A program made the translations under genes and the position numbers. Source: Archivesica marissinica (taxonomy: Eukaryota; Mollusca; Bivalvia; Venerida; Vesicomyidae). From it: 64,000 nucleotides of DNA. Shown here piece after piece: positions 26,501 to 38,907 of this stretch (position 1 is its first letter; each line of letters opens with the position of its first letter). The stretch spans positions 42,825,983 through 42,889,982 of the forward strand of contig CM026400.1 of the NCBI GenBank assembly GCA_014843695.1, read 5' to 3'. A model generated the notes under the pieces. That model was not told the origin of the DNA. It saw nothing but the letters and a program-made list of their open reading frames with translations, and searched no databases.

Positions 26501-29500
26501 ATATACGAGTATGCCCAGTAGATTACTGTATATACGAGTATGCTCCGTAGATTACTGTAAATACGAGTATGCCCAGTAGATTACTGTATACACGAGTATG
26601 CCCCGTAGATTACTGTATATACGAGTATGCCCCGGTTATGCAGTAGATTACTGTATATACGAGTATGCCCCGTAGATTACTGTATATACGAGTATGCCCT
26701 GTAGATTACTGTATATACGAGTATGCCCAGTAGATTACTGTATATACGAGTATGCCCCGTAGATTACTGTATATACGAGTATGCTCCGTAGATTACTGTA
26801 TATACGAGTTTGTCCCATAGATTACTGTATATACGAGTATGCCCAGTAGATGACTGTATATACGAGTATGCCCCGTAGATTACTGTATATACGAGTATGC
26901 CCCGTAGATTACTGTATATACGAGTATGCCCCGTAGATTACTGTATATACGAGTATGCCCCGTAGATTACTGTATATACGAGTATGCCCAGTAGATTACT
27001 GTATATACGAGTATGCCCCGTAGATTACTGTATATATGAGTATGCCCCGATTATGCAGTAGATTACTGTATATACGAGTATGCCCCGTAGATTACTGTAT
27101 ATACGAGTATGCCCCGTAGATTACTGTATATACGAGTATGCCCTGGTTATGCAGTAGATTACTGTATATACGAGTATGCCCCGTAGATTACTGTATATAC
27201 GAGTATGCCCCAGTTATGCAGTAGATTACTGTATATACGAGTTTGCCCCGTAGATTACTGTATATACGAGTATGCCCCGGTTATGCAGTAGATTACTGTA
27301 TATACGAGTATGCCCCGGTTATGCAGTAGATTACTGTATATACAAGTATGCCCCGTAGATTACTGTATATACGAGTATGCCCCATAGATTACTGTATATA
27401 CGAGTATGCCCAGTAGATTACTGTATATACGAGTATGCCCCGTAGATTACTGTATATACGAGTATGCCCCGTAGATTACTGTATATACGAGTATGCCCCG
27501 TAGATTACTGTATATACGAGTATGCCCAGTAGATTACTGTATATACGAGTATGCCCCGTAGATTACTGTATATATGAGTATGCCCCGATTATGCAGTAGA
27601 TTACTGTATATACGAGTATGCCCCGTAGATTACTGTATATACGAGTATGCCCCGTAGATTACTGTATATACGAGTATGCCCTGGTTATGCAGTAGATTAC
27701 TGTATATACGAGTATGCCCCGTAGATTACTGTATATACGAGTATGCCCCAGTTATGCAGTAGATTACTGTATATACGAGTTTGCCCCGTAGATTACTGTA
27801 TATACGAGTATGCCCCGGTTATGCAGTAGATTACTGTATATACGAGTATGCCCCGGTTATGCAGTAGATTACTGTATATACGAGTTTGCCCAGGAGATTA
27901 CTGTATATACAAGTATGCCCCGTAGATTACTGTATATACGAGTATGCCCCGTAGATTACTGTGTATACGAGTATGCCCCATAGATTACTGTATATACGAG
28001 TATGCCCCGGTTATGCAGTAGATTACTGTATATACGAGTATGCCCCGGTTATGCAGTAGATTACTGTATATACAAGTATGCCCCATAGATTACTGTATAT
28101 ACGAGTATGCCCCGTAGATTACTGTGTATACGAGTATGCCCCATAGATTACTGTATATACGAGTATGCCCAGTAGATTACTGTATATACGAGTATGCCCC
28201 GTAGATTACTGTATATACGAGTATGCCCCGTAGATTACTGTATATACGAGTATGCCCCGTAGATTACTGTATATACGAGTATGCCCAGTAGATTACTGTA
28301 TATACGAGTATGCCCCGTAGATTACTGTATATATGAGTATGCCCCGATTATGCAGTAGATTACTGTATATACGAGTATGCCCCGTAGATTACTGTATATA
28401 CGAGTATGCCCCGTAGATTACTGTATATACGAGTATGCCCTGGTTATGCAGTAGATTACTGTATATACGAGTATGCCCCGTAGATTACTGTATATACGAG
28501 TATGCCCCAGTTATGCAGTAGATTACTGTATATACGAGTTTGCCCCGTAGATTACTGTATATACGAGTATGCCCCGGTTATGCAGTAGATTACTGTATAT
28601 ACGAGTATGCCCCGGTTATGCAGTAGATTACTGTATATACGAGTTTGCCCAGGAGATTACTGTATATACAAGTATGCCCCGTAGATTACTGTATATACGA
28701 GTATGCCCCGTAGATTACTGTGTATACGAGTATGCCCCATAGATTACTGTATATACGAGTATGCCCAGTAGATTACTGTATATACGAGTATGCCCCGTAG
28801 ATTACTGTATATACGAGTATGCCCCGGTTATGCAGTAGATTACTGTATATACGAGTATGCCCCGTAGATTACTGTATATACGAGTATGCCCCGTAGATTA
28901 CTGTATATACGAGTATGCCCCGTAGATTACTGTATATACGAGTATGCCCCGGTTATGCAGTAGATTACTGTATATACGAGTTTGTCCCGTAGATTACTGT
29001 ATATACGAGTATGCACCGTAGATTACTGTATATACGAGTATGTCCCATAGATTACTGTATATACGAGTATGCCCCGTAGATTACTGTATATACGAGTATG
29101 CCCCAGTTATTCAGTAGATTACTGTATATACGAGTTTGTCCCGTAGATTACTGTATATACGAGTATACCCCGGTTATGCAGTAGATTACTGTATATACGA
29201 TACGAGTATGCCCCGGTTATGCAGTGGATTACTGTATATACGAGTATGCCCCGTAGATTACTGTATATACGAGTTTGCCCCGGTTATGCAGTGGATTACT
29301 GTATATACGAGTTTGCCCAGTAGATTACTGTATATACGAGTTTGCCCCGTAGATTACTGTATATACGAGTATGCCCCGTAGATTACTGTATATACGAGTA
29401 TGCCCAGTAGATTACTGTATATACGAGTATGCTCCGTAGATTACTGTAAATACGAGTATGCCCAGTAGATTACTGTATACACGAGTATGCCCCGTAGATT

Positions 29501-31905
29501 ACTGTATATACGAGTATGCCCCGGTTATGCAGTAGATTACTGTATATACGAGTATGCCCCGTAGATTACTGTATATACGAGTATGCCCTGTAGATTACTG
29601 TATATACGAGTATGCCCAGTAGATTACTGTATATACGAGTATGCCCCGTAGATTACTGTATATACGAGTATGCTCCGTAGATTACTGTATATACGAGTTT
29701 GTCCCATAGATTACTGTATATACGAGTATGCCCAGTAGATGACTGTATATACGAGTATGCCCCGTAGATTACTGTATATACGAGTATGCCCCGTAGATTA
29801 CTGTATATACGAGTATGCCCCGTAGATTACTGTATATACGAGTATGCCCAGTAGATTACTGTATATACGAGTATGCCCCGTAGATTACTGTATATATGAG
29901 TATGCCCCGATTATGCAGTAGATTACTGTATATACGAGTATGCCCCGTAGATTACTGTATATACGAGTATGCCCCGTAGATTACTGTATATACGAGTATG
30001 CCCTGGTTATGCAGTAGATTACTGTATATACGAGTATGCCCCGTAGATTACTGTATATACGAGTATGCCCCAGTTATGCAGTAGATTACTGTATATACGA
30101 GTTTGCCCCGTAGATTACTGTATATACGAGTATGCCCCGGTTATGCAGTAGATTACTGTATATACGAGTATGCCCCGGTTATGCAGTAGATTACTGTATA
30201 TACAAGTATGCCCCGTAGATTACTGTATATACGAGTATGCCCCGTAGATTACTGTGTATACGAGTATGCCCCATAGATTACTGTATATACGAGTATGCCC
30301 AGTAGATTACTGTATATACGAGTATGCCCCGTAGATTACTGTATATACGAGTATGCCCCGTAGATTACTGTATATACGAGTATGCCCCGTAGATTACTGT
30401 ATATACGAGTATGCCCAGTAGATTACTGTATATACGAGTATGCCCCGTAGATTACTGTATATACGAGTATGCCCCGATTATGCAGTAGATTACTGTATAT
30501 ACGAGTATGCCCCGTAGATTACTGTATATACGAGTATGCCCCGTAGATTACTGTATATACGAGTATGCCCCAGTAGATTACTGTATATACGAGTATGCCC
30601 CGTAGATTACTGTATATACGAGTATGCCCCGTTATGCAGTAGATTACTGTATATACGAGTTTGCCCCGTAGATTACTGTATATACGAGTATGCCCCGTTA
30701 TCAGTAGATTACTGTATATACGAGTATGCCCCGGTTATGCAGTAGATTACTGTATATACGAGTATGCCCCGTAGATTACTGTATATACGAGTATGCCCCG
30801 TAGATTACTGTATATACGAGTATGCCCCGTAGATTACTGTATATACGAGTATGCCCCATAGATTACTGTATATACGAGTATGCCCCGGTTATGCAGTAGA
30901 TTACTGTATATACGAGTATGCCCCGGATAGTAGATTACTGTATATACGAGTATGCCCCGTAGATTACTGTATATACGAGTATGCCCCGTAGATTACTGTG
31001 TATACGAGTATGCCCCATAGATTACTGTATATACGAGTATGCCCAGTAGATTACTGTATATACGAGTATGCCCCGTAGATTACTGTATATACGAGTATGC
31101 CCCGTAGATTACTGTATATACGAGTATGCCCCGTAGATTACTGTATATACGAGTATGCCCAGTAGATTACTGTATATACGAGTATGCCCCGTAGATTACT
31201 GTATATACGAGTATGCCCCGTAGATTACTGTATATACGAGTATGCCCCGGTTATGCAGTAGATTACTGTATATACGAGTATGCCCAGTATATTACTGTAT
31301 ATATACGAGTATGCCCCGTAGATTACTGTATATACGAGTATGCCCCGTAGATTACTGTATATACGAGTATGCCCCGTAGATTACTGTATTACTGTATATA
31401 CGAGTATGCCCCATAGATTACTGTATATACGAGTATGCCCCGTAGATTACTGTATTACTGTATATACGAGTATGCCCCGTAGATTACTGTATTACTGTAT
31501 ATACGAGTATGCCCCGTAGATTACTGTATTATTGTATATACAAGTATGCCCCTTAGATTACTGTATTACTGTATATACCCCATAGATTACTGTATATACG
31601 AGTATGCCCCATAGATTACTGTATATACGAGTATGTCCCATAGATTACTGTATATACGAGTATGCCCCATAGATTACTGTATATGCGAGCATGTCCCATA
31701 GATTACTGTATATACGAGCATGCCCCATAGATTACTGTATATACGAGTATGTCCCATAGATTACTGTATATACGAGTATGCCCCATAGATTACTGTATAT
31801 ACGAGTATGTCCCGTAGATTACTGTATATACGAGTATGCCCAGGAGATTACTGTATATACGAGTATGCCCCGTAGATTACTGTATATACGAGTATGACCC
31901 GGTAA
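23531..31905. repeat. 8.4-kb ~29-bp satellite with higher-order structure
   Basis: Unit gtagattactgtatatacga gtatgcccc, mixed with longer units carrying ggttatgca. Rare variants (a duplicated cgatacgag, gtaaatacg, gtatacacg, ttcagtag) recur at an offset of 2889 bp (e.g. 26247 versus 29136), a higher-order repeat. Units near 31380-31570 contain extra tattactg insertions, and edge units are more diverged. Confidence 0.97.
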
Positions 31906-32014
31906 GGCAGCTACAGTACGAGGATGGTGATCTGTCTTACTGGCAATACACTCGATATATATATACTAGAGGTACTTCAGCAGTGTCAGCGGAAGAACTG
32001 TACATATTCAGGGG

Positions 32015-32240
32015 TCCCTCTGTCTGAATTTTTGTCTGCGCCACTTCTGTCGCCAATTTGAAAAACTTGGAGTCATAAAGTTTGCAGATAAATATTTGAG
32101 GCCATGTATTTGACAAAACATGTGCAAAAAAAAGAATGTTGCGCCAAATATTTTCGCCAAGTAACAAAATTAAGCGCCAGTATTTTGTTTTTTGTCGCAA
32201 TTGGCACCATTGGCAGCCAACAACGGGAACGCCGGAATTG
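32015..32240. repeat. Interspersed repeat R1, copy 2
   Basis: Second copy of the repeat at 1530-1804, in the same orientation, with small deletions. Confidence 0.7.
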
Positions 32241-32337
32241 ATATTACAGCAAATATGGAGACTATATATATAATGTATTATTCCCGGTTAAGTTATTTTG
32301 GAATGTCTTCTATGAATACCACTGTAACAAACGACCG

Positions 32338-32562
32338 TAAGTCGTGATAGCGCAGTGGATAGGCGTTCGCTCCAGGTGCGGAGTTCGAGCCCCACTGGAG
32401 CCGTTACAATTGTGCCCTTAGGCAAGGCATTTAAATTCCACATTGCCTCTTCTCTCTCCCTCGTGGCGATGGATTCCATCAGGAATGAGGTCTCGAGAGT
32501 GATTTATATAAGTTGAAATAACTTGTTTCGCAATCGAGCTAAAATAAATTTGTATAAACTAA
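32338..32562 (+). mobile_element. SINE-B, full copy
   Basis: gtcgtgatagcgcagtggat ... aaataaatttgtataaacta. Confidence 0.88.
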
Positions 32563-32892
32563 ATGACCGTACACATATAGAACTTACAGCACAAACATTC
32601 CAGACATATAACCGTAATGGCATAACTATTTAATCCTTTAGTTGAACACAGTTGAATATTGTGCACACTGAATACAGTTGTATATTGTGCACAGTAAATT
32701 GCACTGTTTTCAAATGCACAAAGATAAGATTTGCACATTTGTAGTAACCCACTGACCTCTCAGATAAGATTTGCATAAATTGTAACCCACGGAGCTCTCA
32801 GATAAGATTTGCATAAATTGTTGTAACCCACTGACCTCTCGGATAAGATTTAGCAAGTTGTAGGCCTACTGATAAAAGAACTAATGTTGTAT

Positions 32893-33320
32893 GTGTGTTT
32901 TACGTTTATTTATCGTCGCTACCGGTTGCCCATATGAGCGACGCCTCCTGAAGAGATTTTTGGAGGATAGTGCAATGATACAGACAGAGACCCACTCCAG
33001 TTTCCTCTAGTTCATTTATGTGCACAGTGAACAGCACCGACACGAGACCTCGGTTTCACCCATTTCATTCTGGATACATTTAAAGGCCTCAGCGACACGC
33101 TGTGTGCTGATCAGGATCTATGTTGTTTGCTACATAGCCAAGCGTCTTAGCAAGATCATCTGAATAGCAAACAGCATAGAGCCTGATCAGATGGAATGTT
33201 CCATGGCAGCTAATCTGGCTCTATGTTCTTTGCAAATACTGTTTGAACGGTATCCAGAATGAAATGGGTTAAATTCCCATCTGAAAGACTGTTAATTTTA
33301 TTAGTCAGACGGGGGATCGA
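32893..33320 (-). mobile_element. SINE-A split by P2 MITE
   Basis: tttacgtttatttatcgtcg ... ggttt, then the MITE at 33059-33268, then ttaaattcccatctgaaaga ... gggggatcga. Confidence 0.88.
33059..33268. mobile_element. TTAA-flanked MITE family P2, nested in SINE-A
   Basis: CCCATTTCATTCTGGATAC ... GTATCCAGAATGAAATGGG, 19-bp perfect terminal inverted repeats. The right flank is TTAA, the left TTCA. It splits a SINE-A copy exactly at the TTAA in its ggtttaac segment. Confidence 0.9.
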
Positions 33321-33722
33321 ACAACTGATGCGCATGATAGCATATGCTCTATTTGTTTATAGGCTGTGTTATGATAATTAATATATATATACCAAGGCCA
33401 CAATGTGGCGTATAGTTAGTGCATATTGACCTCTCCTTTATAGAGGTCAAATGGATGAATATACATAGGGCTCAGGTTTTTTTGTTGAAAACAAGTTGAA
33501 ACATGACATGTAACTGTTGAAGGGTAAATTTTACAATCGTCGCGAGAAAAGTCGTGTCTTAAAGCTTACGCAGTTCCAGGGATGATCTTCAGCCTCCACA
33601 CACGTTAGCTACGCCCAATGTAGTTCATACCTCTATGGAAACTATTAACCAGAAGGTTAACATTTCTGTAAAATAAAGCTCCGTTTTCACGGAAATGCAA
33701 ACTATTCCACAGATATTCTCAC

Positions 33723-33780
33723 CTCTAACAGTCCTCGTAGATTTCCACTGAGAATGTTTCTTGAAGTCGTCTTCAAACAT
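33723..33780 (-). CDS. Weak candidate exon of unknown gene
   Basis: A minus-strand ATG reads MFEDDFKKHSQWKSTRTVR and ends at a good G|GTGAGA donor. No family recognised. A related sequence block (cacgttagc...actattaacc) is repeated at about 33598-33655 and 33784-33833, so this may be part of an interspersed repeat. It lies on the wrong side of the torsin exons to belong to that gene. Confidence 0.25.
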
Positions 33781-33915
33781 CACGCACGTTAGCCACGCCC
33801 AATGTAGTTCATACCTTGATGGAAACTATTAACCGCGATTCACAACAGAATGAATCATAGATAGAAGAATGATTATCATGTAATGCTACAGTTTCAACAA
33901 ACATTGCCGTCTGCA

Positions 33916-34108
33916 TGGAAGTCATGATAGCGCGAAAGGCCCGGAGATTGCACCCCGTTGGAGCTGTTATGCATTTAAATTCCACATGCCTCTACTCTCT
34001 CCCACGTGGCGATGAATTCCATCAGGATGGAGGCCTCGAGAGCGATTAATATAAGTTGTAAGAACTTGTTTCGCAATCGAGCTAAATAAATTTGTATAAA
34101 CTAAATTA
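33916..34108 (+). mobile_element. SINE-B, diverged
   Basis: agtcatgatagcgcgaaagg ... aaatttgtataaact with several deletions. Confidence 0.8.
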
Positions 34109-34142
34109 CAACAATGTCAGGAAGCTACCATGTGTCTCATAA

Positions 34143-34375
34143 TAGTTTATACAAATTTATTTTAGCTCGATTGCGAAACAAGTTATTACAACTTATATTA
34201 ATCACTCTCGAGACCTCATTCCTGATGGAATCCATCGCCACAAGGGAGAGAGAAGAGGCAACATGGAATTTAAATGCCTTGTCTAAAGGCACAGTCGTAA
34301 CGGCTCCAGTGGGGCTCGAACTCCGGATCTTTCATACCTGAAGCGAACACGCATCCACTGCGCTATCACGACTTT
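34143..34375 (-). mobile_element. SINE-B, full copy
   Basis: tagtttatacaaatttattt ... cactgcgctatcacgacttt. Faces 33916-34108. Confidence 0.88.
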
Positions 34376-34687
34376 CCACTTCTCAAAAGAATAATATATG
34401 AACACATATAGTTCTGCAGATAACCATTTATTATCATCTCATATCAAGTTAGAGATTCAAAACAATTTGAATGAACTCAATGACATATAACAATTTCATT
34501 GCAAAGTTTATAAATGGTTTTATCACATAACTTTGCTTGTATTCAGTGTAATACATTCAAATCACAATAAAGTCTTTATTATTATTATTTCATAATTTCT
34601 TATATGTACACACGTGTAATAACACCTGGAAGGATTTTGATTGGTTGAGAAAATAATTTTTAATTCAATTTGTAGATTATACTTCTT

Positions 34688-34748
34688 GTGCTAAGCAGTC
34701 ACATTCTGTGATTCCCTTGGCTGTCTGCTTAAGACAGGTCTGACTGTA
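34688..34748. mobile_element. T1 MITE fragment
   Basis: Right end of T1 (cttggctgtctgcttaagac ... tctgactgta) only. Confidence 0.7.
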
Positions 34749-34869
34749 TATAAGATTGTAAATTCAAAACTGTTCATAAACGTTTCAAACAACATGGATG
34801 CTGAACCATTAGCATTATTTATACAAATATTCCGCATTAATGACATACATATACCCGTATTTCAATAAC

Positions 34870-35580
34870 TAATATAGCATGGACATTCAACACACCCTGT
34901 ACAATGTTTAGAACAGACTTTCCCGTCTTTGAGCTCCTCACTTGTACATCAGTGTTTCAACACACCCTGTATAATGTTTAGAACAGACTTTCCCGTCTTT
35001 GAGCTCCTCACTCGTACATCAGTGTTTCAACACACCCTGTATAATGTTTAGAACAGACTTTCCCGTCTTTGAGCTCCTCACTCATATATCAGTGTTTCAA
35101 CACACCCTGTTTGTTTGGTTGTTTGGTGTACATCAGTGTTTCAACACACCCTGTATAATGTTTAGAACAGACTTTCCCGTCTTTGAGCTCCTCACTCGTA
35201 CATCAGTGTTTCAACACACCCTGTATAATGTTTAGAACAGACTTTCCCGTCTTTGAGCTCCTCACTCGTACATCAGTGTTTCAACACACCCTGTATAATG
35301 TTTAGAACAGACTTTCCCGTCTTTGAGCTCCTCACTCATATATCAGTGTTTCAACACACCCTGTATAATGTTTAGAACAGACTTTCCCGTCTTTGAGCTC
35401 CTCACTCGTACATCAGTGTTTCAACACACCCTGTATAATGTTTAGAACAGACTTTCCCGTCTTTGAGCTCTTCACTCATATATCAGTGTTTCAACACACC
35501 CTGTATAATGTTTAGAACAGACTTTCCCGTCTTTGAGCTCCTCACTCATATATCAGTGTTTCAACACACCCTGTACAACG
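34870..35580. repeat. 70-bp satellite
   Basis: About ten copies of gtttagaacagactttcccg tctttgagctcctcac ... caacacaccctgtataat. One unit (near 35100) is partly replaced by gtttgtttggttgtttggt. Confidence 0.95.
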
Positions 35581-35689
35581 TTTGTAACAAATGGTTGTAC
35601 AAAAGTGCTTTAACACACATAATGCATGCAACCTGTTCAGACATGTTGACTGCACATACGTTGTAGATGATAATATTTAGTATTACACA

Positions 35690-37150
35690 AGTGACTTAGC
35701 ACACACCCTGTACAACGTTTATTACACATAGTGACTTTGCACACACCCTGTACAACATTTATTACACATAGTGACTGCACATGCCCTGTACAACAGCTAT
35801 TACACACAGTGCCTTTCCACACACCCTGTAGAACATCTATTACACACAGTGCCTTTCCACACACCATGTACAACATCTATTACACAGATTGACTTTCCAC
35901 TGTACAACATCTATTACACAGATTGACTTTCCACTGTACAACATCTATTACACAGATTGACTTTCCACTGTACAACATCTATTACACAGATTGACTTTCC
36001 ACTGTACAACATCTATTACACAGATTTGACTTTCCACACATCATGTAGAACATCTATTACACAGATAAACTTTGCACACACACTGTACAACATCCATTAT
36101 GCACCTATTGACTTGCCCCACATCCTGTACAACATCTATTACAAACATTAACTTTCCACACACCCTGTAGAGCACCTATTACACAGATAAACTTTGCACA
36201 CACCCTGTAGAACATCTATTACACAGATTGACTTTCCACACATCCTGTAGAACATCCATTACACAGATTGACTTTCCACACACCCTGTAGAACATCTATT
36301 ACACAAATTTGACTTTCCACACATCCTGTAGAACATCTATTACACAGATTGACTTTCCACACATCCTGTAGAACATCTATTACACAGATTGACTTTCCAC
36401 ACATCCTGTAGAACATCTATTACACAGATTGACTTTCCACACACCCTGTAGAACATCTATTACACAAATTTGACTTTCCACACATCCTGTAGAACATCTA
36501 TTACACACATATTGACTTGCCCCACATCCTGTACAACATCTATTACACAAATTGACTTTCCACACACCCTGTAGCACATCCATTACACACATATTGACTT
36601 GCCCCACATCCTGTACAACATCTATTACACAGATTGACTGTACAACATCTATTACACAAATTTGACTTTCCACACACCCTGTAGAACACCTATTACACAG
36701 ATTGACTTTCCACACACCCTGTACAATATTTATTACAAAAATTTGACATTCCACACACCCTGTAGAACACCTATTACACAGATTGACTTTCCACACACCC
36801 TGTACAACATTTATTACAAAAATTTGACATTCCACACACCCTGTACAACATCCATTACGCACATATTGACTTGACCCACATCCTGTACATCTATTACAAA
36901 AATTAACTTTCCACACACCCTGTACAACATCTATTACACAAATTTGACTTTCCACACATCCTGTAGAACATCCATTACGCACATATTGACTTGCCCCACA
37001 TCCTGTACAACATCTATTACACAGATTGACTTTACACACACCATGTACAACATCTATTACACAGATTGACTTTCCACACACCCTGTAGAACATCTATTAC
37101 ACAGATTGACTTTGCACACACACTGTAGAACATCTATTACACAGACAAAT
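35690..37150. repeat. ~40-bp satellite downstream of torsin
   Basis: About 36 units with core cacaccctgtagaacatcta ttacacagattgactttcca, including shortened and longer variants (cacatattgacttgcccc). Contains the same cacaccctgta core as the 70-bp array. Confidence 0.95.
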
Positions 37151-37419
37151 CCTGTACATGCCACACATGCTACTTGTCACAATGACCTCAAAACATCCTG
37201 CACAACATTTAAAACAGGTACTACACGAGTTTGAAATATCAACAACCATAATAATTTTGTCAGACAGTTACACATATAAAAAAAGAACTTGGCGTAAACA
37301 TATTTTATTGCCTCTTCAATATATTATATAATGCAGATGCAATAAAATTTGTTTAAAATAACTTCAGTACTGCACAGTAACTTTTTTCAACAACGTATAT
37401 TTAATAAAACTTCTGAGCA

Positions 37420-37639
37420 TATACATATTTCCCACACACCCTGTAGTGTAGGTCAATCATCATGTGCAGTTATATATTTTCCACACACCCTGTATATTTA
37501 ATAAAACTTCAAACTTCTGAGCATGTATATATCCTCCACACACCCTGTAGGTCAATCATCCTGTGCAGGTATATATTTTCCACACACCCTGTAGGTCATT
37601 CATCCTGTGCAGATATATACTTTTCACACACCCTGTAGA
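37420..37639. repeat. cacaccctgta repeats forming the torsin 3' UTR
   Basis: Five cacacaccctgta motifs at irregular 40-75 bp spacing, interleaved with gtatatattttc and gtcaatcatcctgtgcag. The last ends 1-2 bp from the torsin TGA. Possible minus-strand AATAAA at 37304-37309. Confidence 0.8.
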
Positions 37640-38907
37640 TCAATCATCCAGATGTAGGTTAACCTTATCTTGCACACGTTTACAGCCTGTCAAAGAAACC
37701 TGTCCGTTCTTCCCGCCCATATCTACAAACGACAACTCCTCCATCACTGCCATCACTAAATCCTCATTTGGATCACGCCCCTTTCGTATAAAATCTCGCT
37801 CGATGCACTGTTTTACATGCGTCTCGGTGAGAGGTAGGAACGGAATAAAATGATCTATCATACCTTGAGATTTCATTCTTTCGTACCATTCCGATTTACT
37901 GTTCTCAAATATTTCATCAAATTCACTTTTTCTAATTAAATCTCTTTCTCTCTCGATCAACATCTGCGAAAATAAATAGTGATTGATCTGACTAGCCCGA
38001 GAATTACTCAGGAATATAAATACTGTAACCGGTCCTCTTTTCACGATCCCATCTTTCTTCGTCATGGATTTCTTGTTCAGAGTTTCTATCACAGTCTCAA
38101 TACCTGCGAGGTGATCAGCATTAGCCTTATCCACCTCGTCAATGAGTATCACATTCACGCCACACATCGTGACATTACCCAGGATACAAGACATTATCCT
38201 GGCTGTTCCATTTTGATTCTCACTTCCGAATCTGTTTACTAAATGTAACGGACCAAGGTATAATGAAATCTTGGAATTATAGAAAGCTTCCGTAATAAAT
38301 TGACTAACGTAGTTTTTACCAATCCCCGTCCATCCGTGGAACGACAATACCAAACTTCTTTTTCCAGTCTTCTCCCGAATATTTTTCGCAAATTTGTCCA
38401 ATGATTCGATAACCGACTTTACTGCAATATGCTGGCCAAAGACGTTATCTTCTAATTTATGTCGTAATTTAACGGTGTCGACGTCGAAAATAGCGCACCA
38501 ACCCATCTGAAAGAACAGATAGCCTCCAATACAGCTGGATACCATGACAACCACTACTAGTAGTAGACAGGAAGACTTTGCCATACTATCTGGTGTGCGA
38601 CGTCTTGTTCCAGGCCTGCTATGTCTTCCTCCCAGGCTACTTATAACATTATAATTATCTGCATCATCTACACAACTATGATACTCTCTACCGCTTTTAT
38701 CTCTCTTACTCGAGTCTCGGAAAAACACTGAATCGTCGAGAATAGAATCGCACGTTATATTATTGTTAACATTTCTTCGTCTGATTGGGGACATCTCATC
38801 GATAGTTCCCATTTTGAGCAGCGGTACATCATTGGCTCTATTGTTGGAATATGACACCCCAAAGTCACTTCGACTCCTTCTTGATTTGGAACCCGATTTG
38901 TTGAAAT
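37640..38907 (-). CDS. Torsin exon 4 (TM segment and AAA+ domain, stop codon)
   Basis: Starts after a TTTCAG acceptor with the last two bases of an Asp codon and runs 421 codons to a TGA at 37640-37642. Order: Ser/Arg-rich stretch (SKSRRSRSDFG), acidic and Asn-rich linker, hydrophobic helix around CLLLVVVVMVSSCIGGYLFF, then the complete torsin ATPase core. It also contains YLGPLHLVNRF, FDEIFENSKSEWYERM and the C-terminal VSLTGCKRVQDKVNL. There is no in-frame ATG at the GTG codon at 38857; reading is open through it from the acceptor, so that GTG is internal. Confidence 0.93.

Noticed and set aside
23531..31905. CRISPR-like regular repeat array
   Set aside because: Adjacent units vary by substitution with no unique spacers; eukaryotic context; it is a satellite.
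36219..37093. Cys-rich open frames that could be mistaken for secreted peptides
   Set aside because: Minus-strand reading of the ~40-bp satellite; no signal peptide and periodic sequence.
38855..38857. GTG as the torsin start codon
   Set aside because: The frame is open upstream to a TTTCAG acceptor and joins exon 3 in phase; GTG is an internal Val codon.
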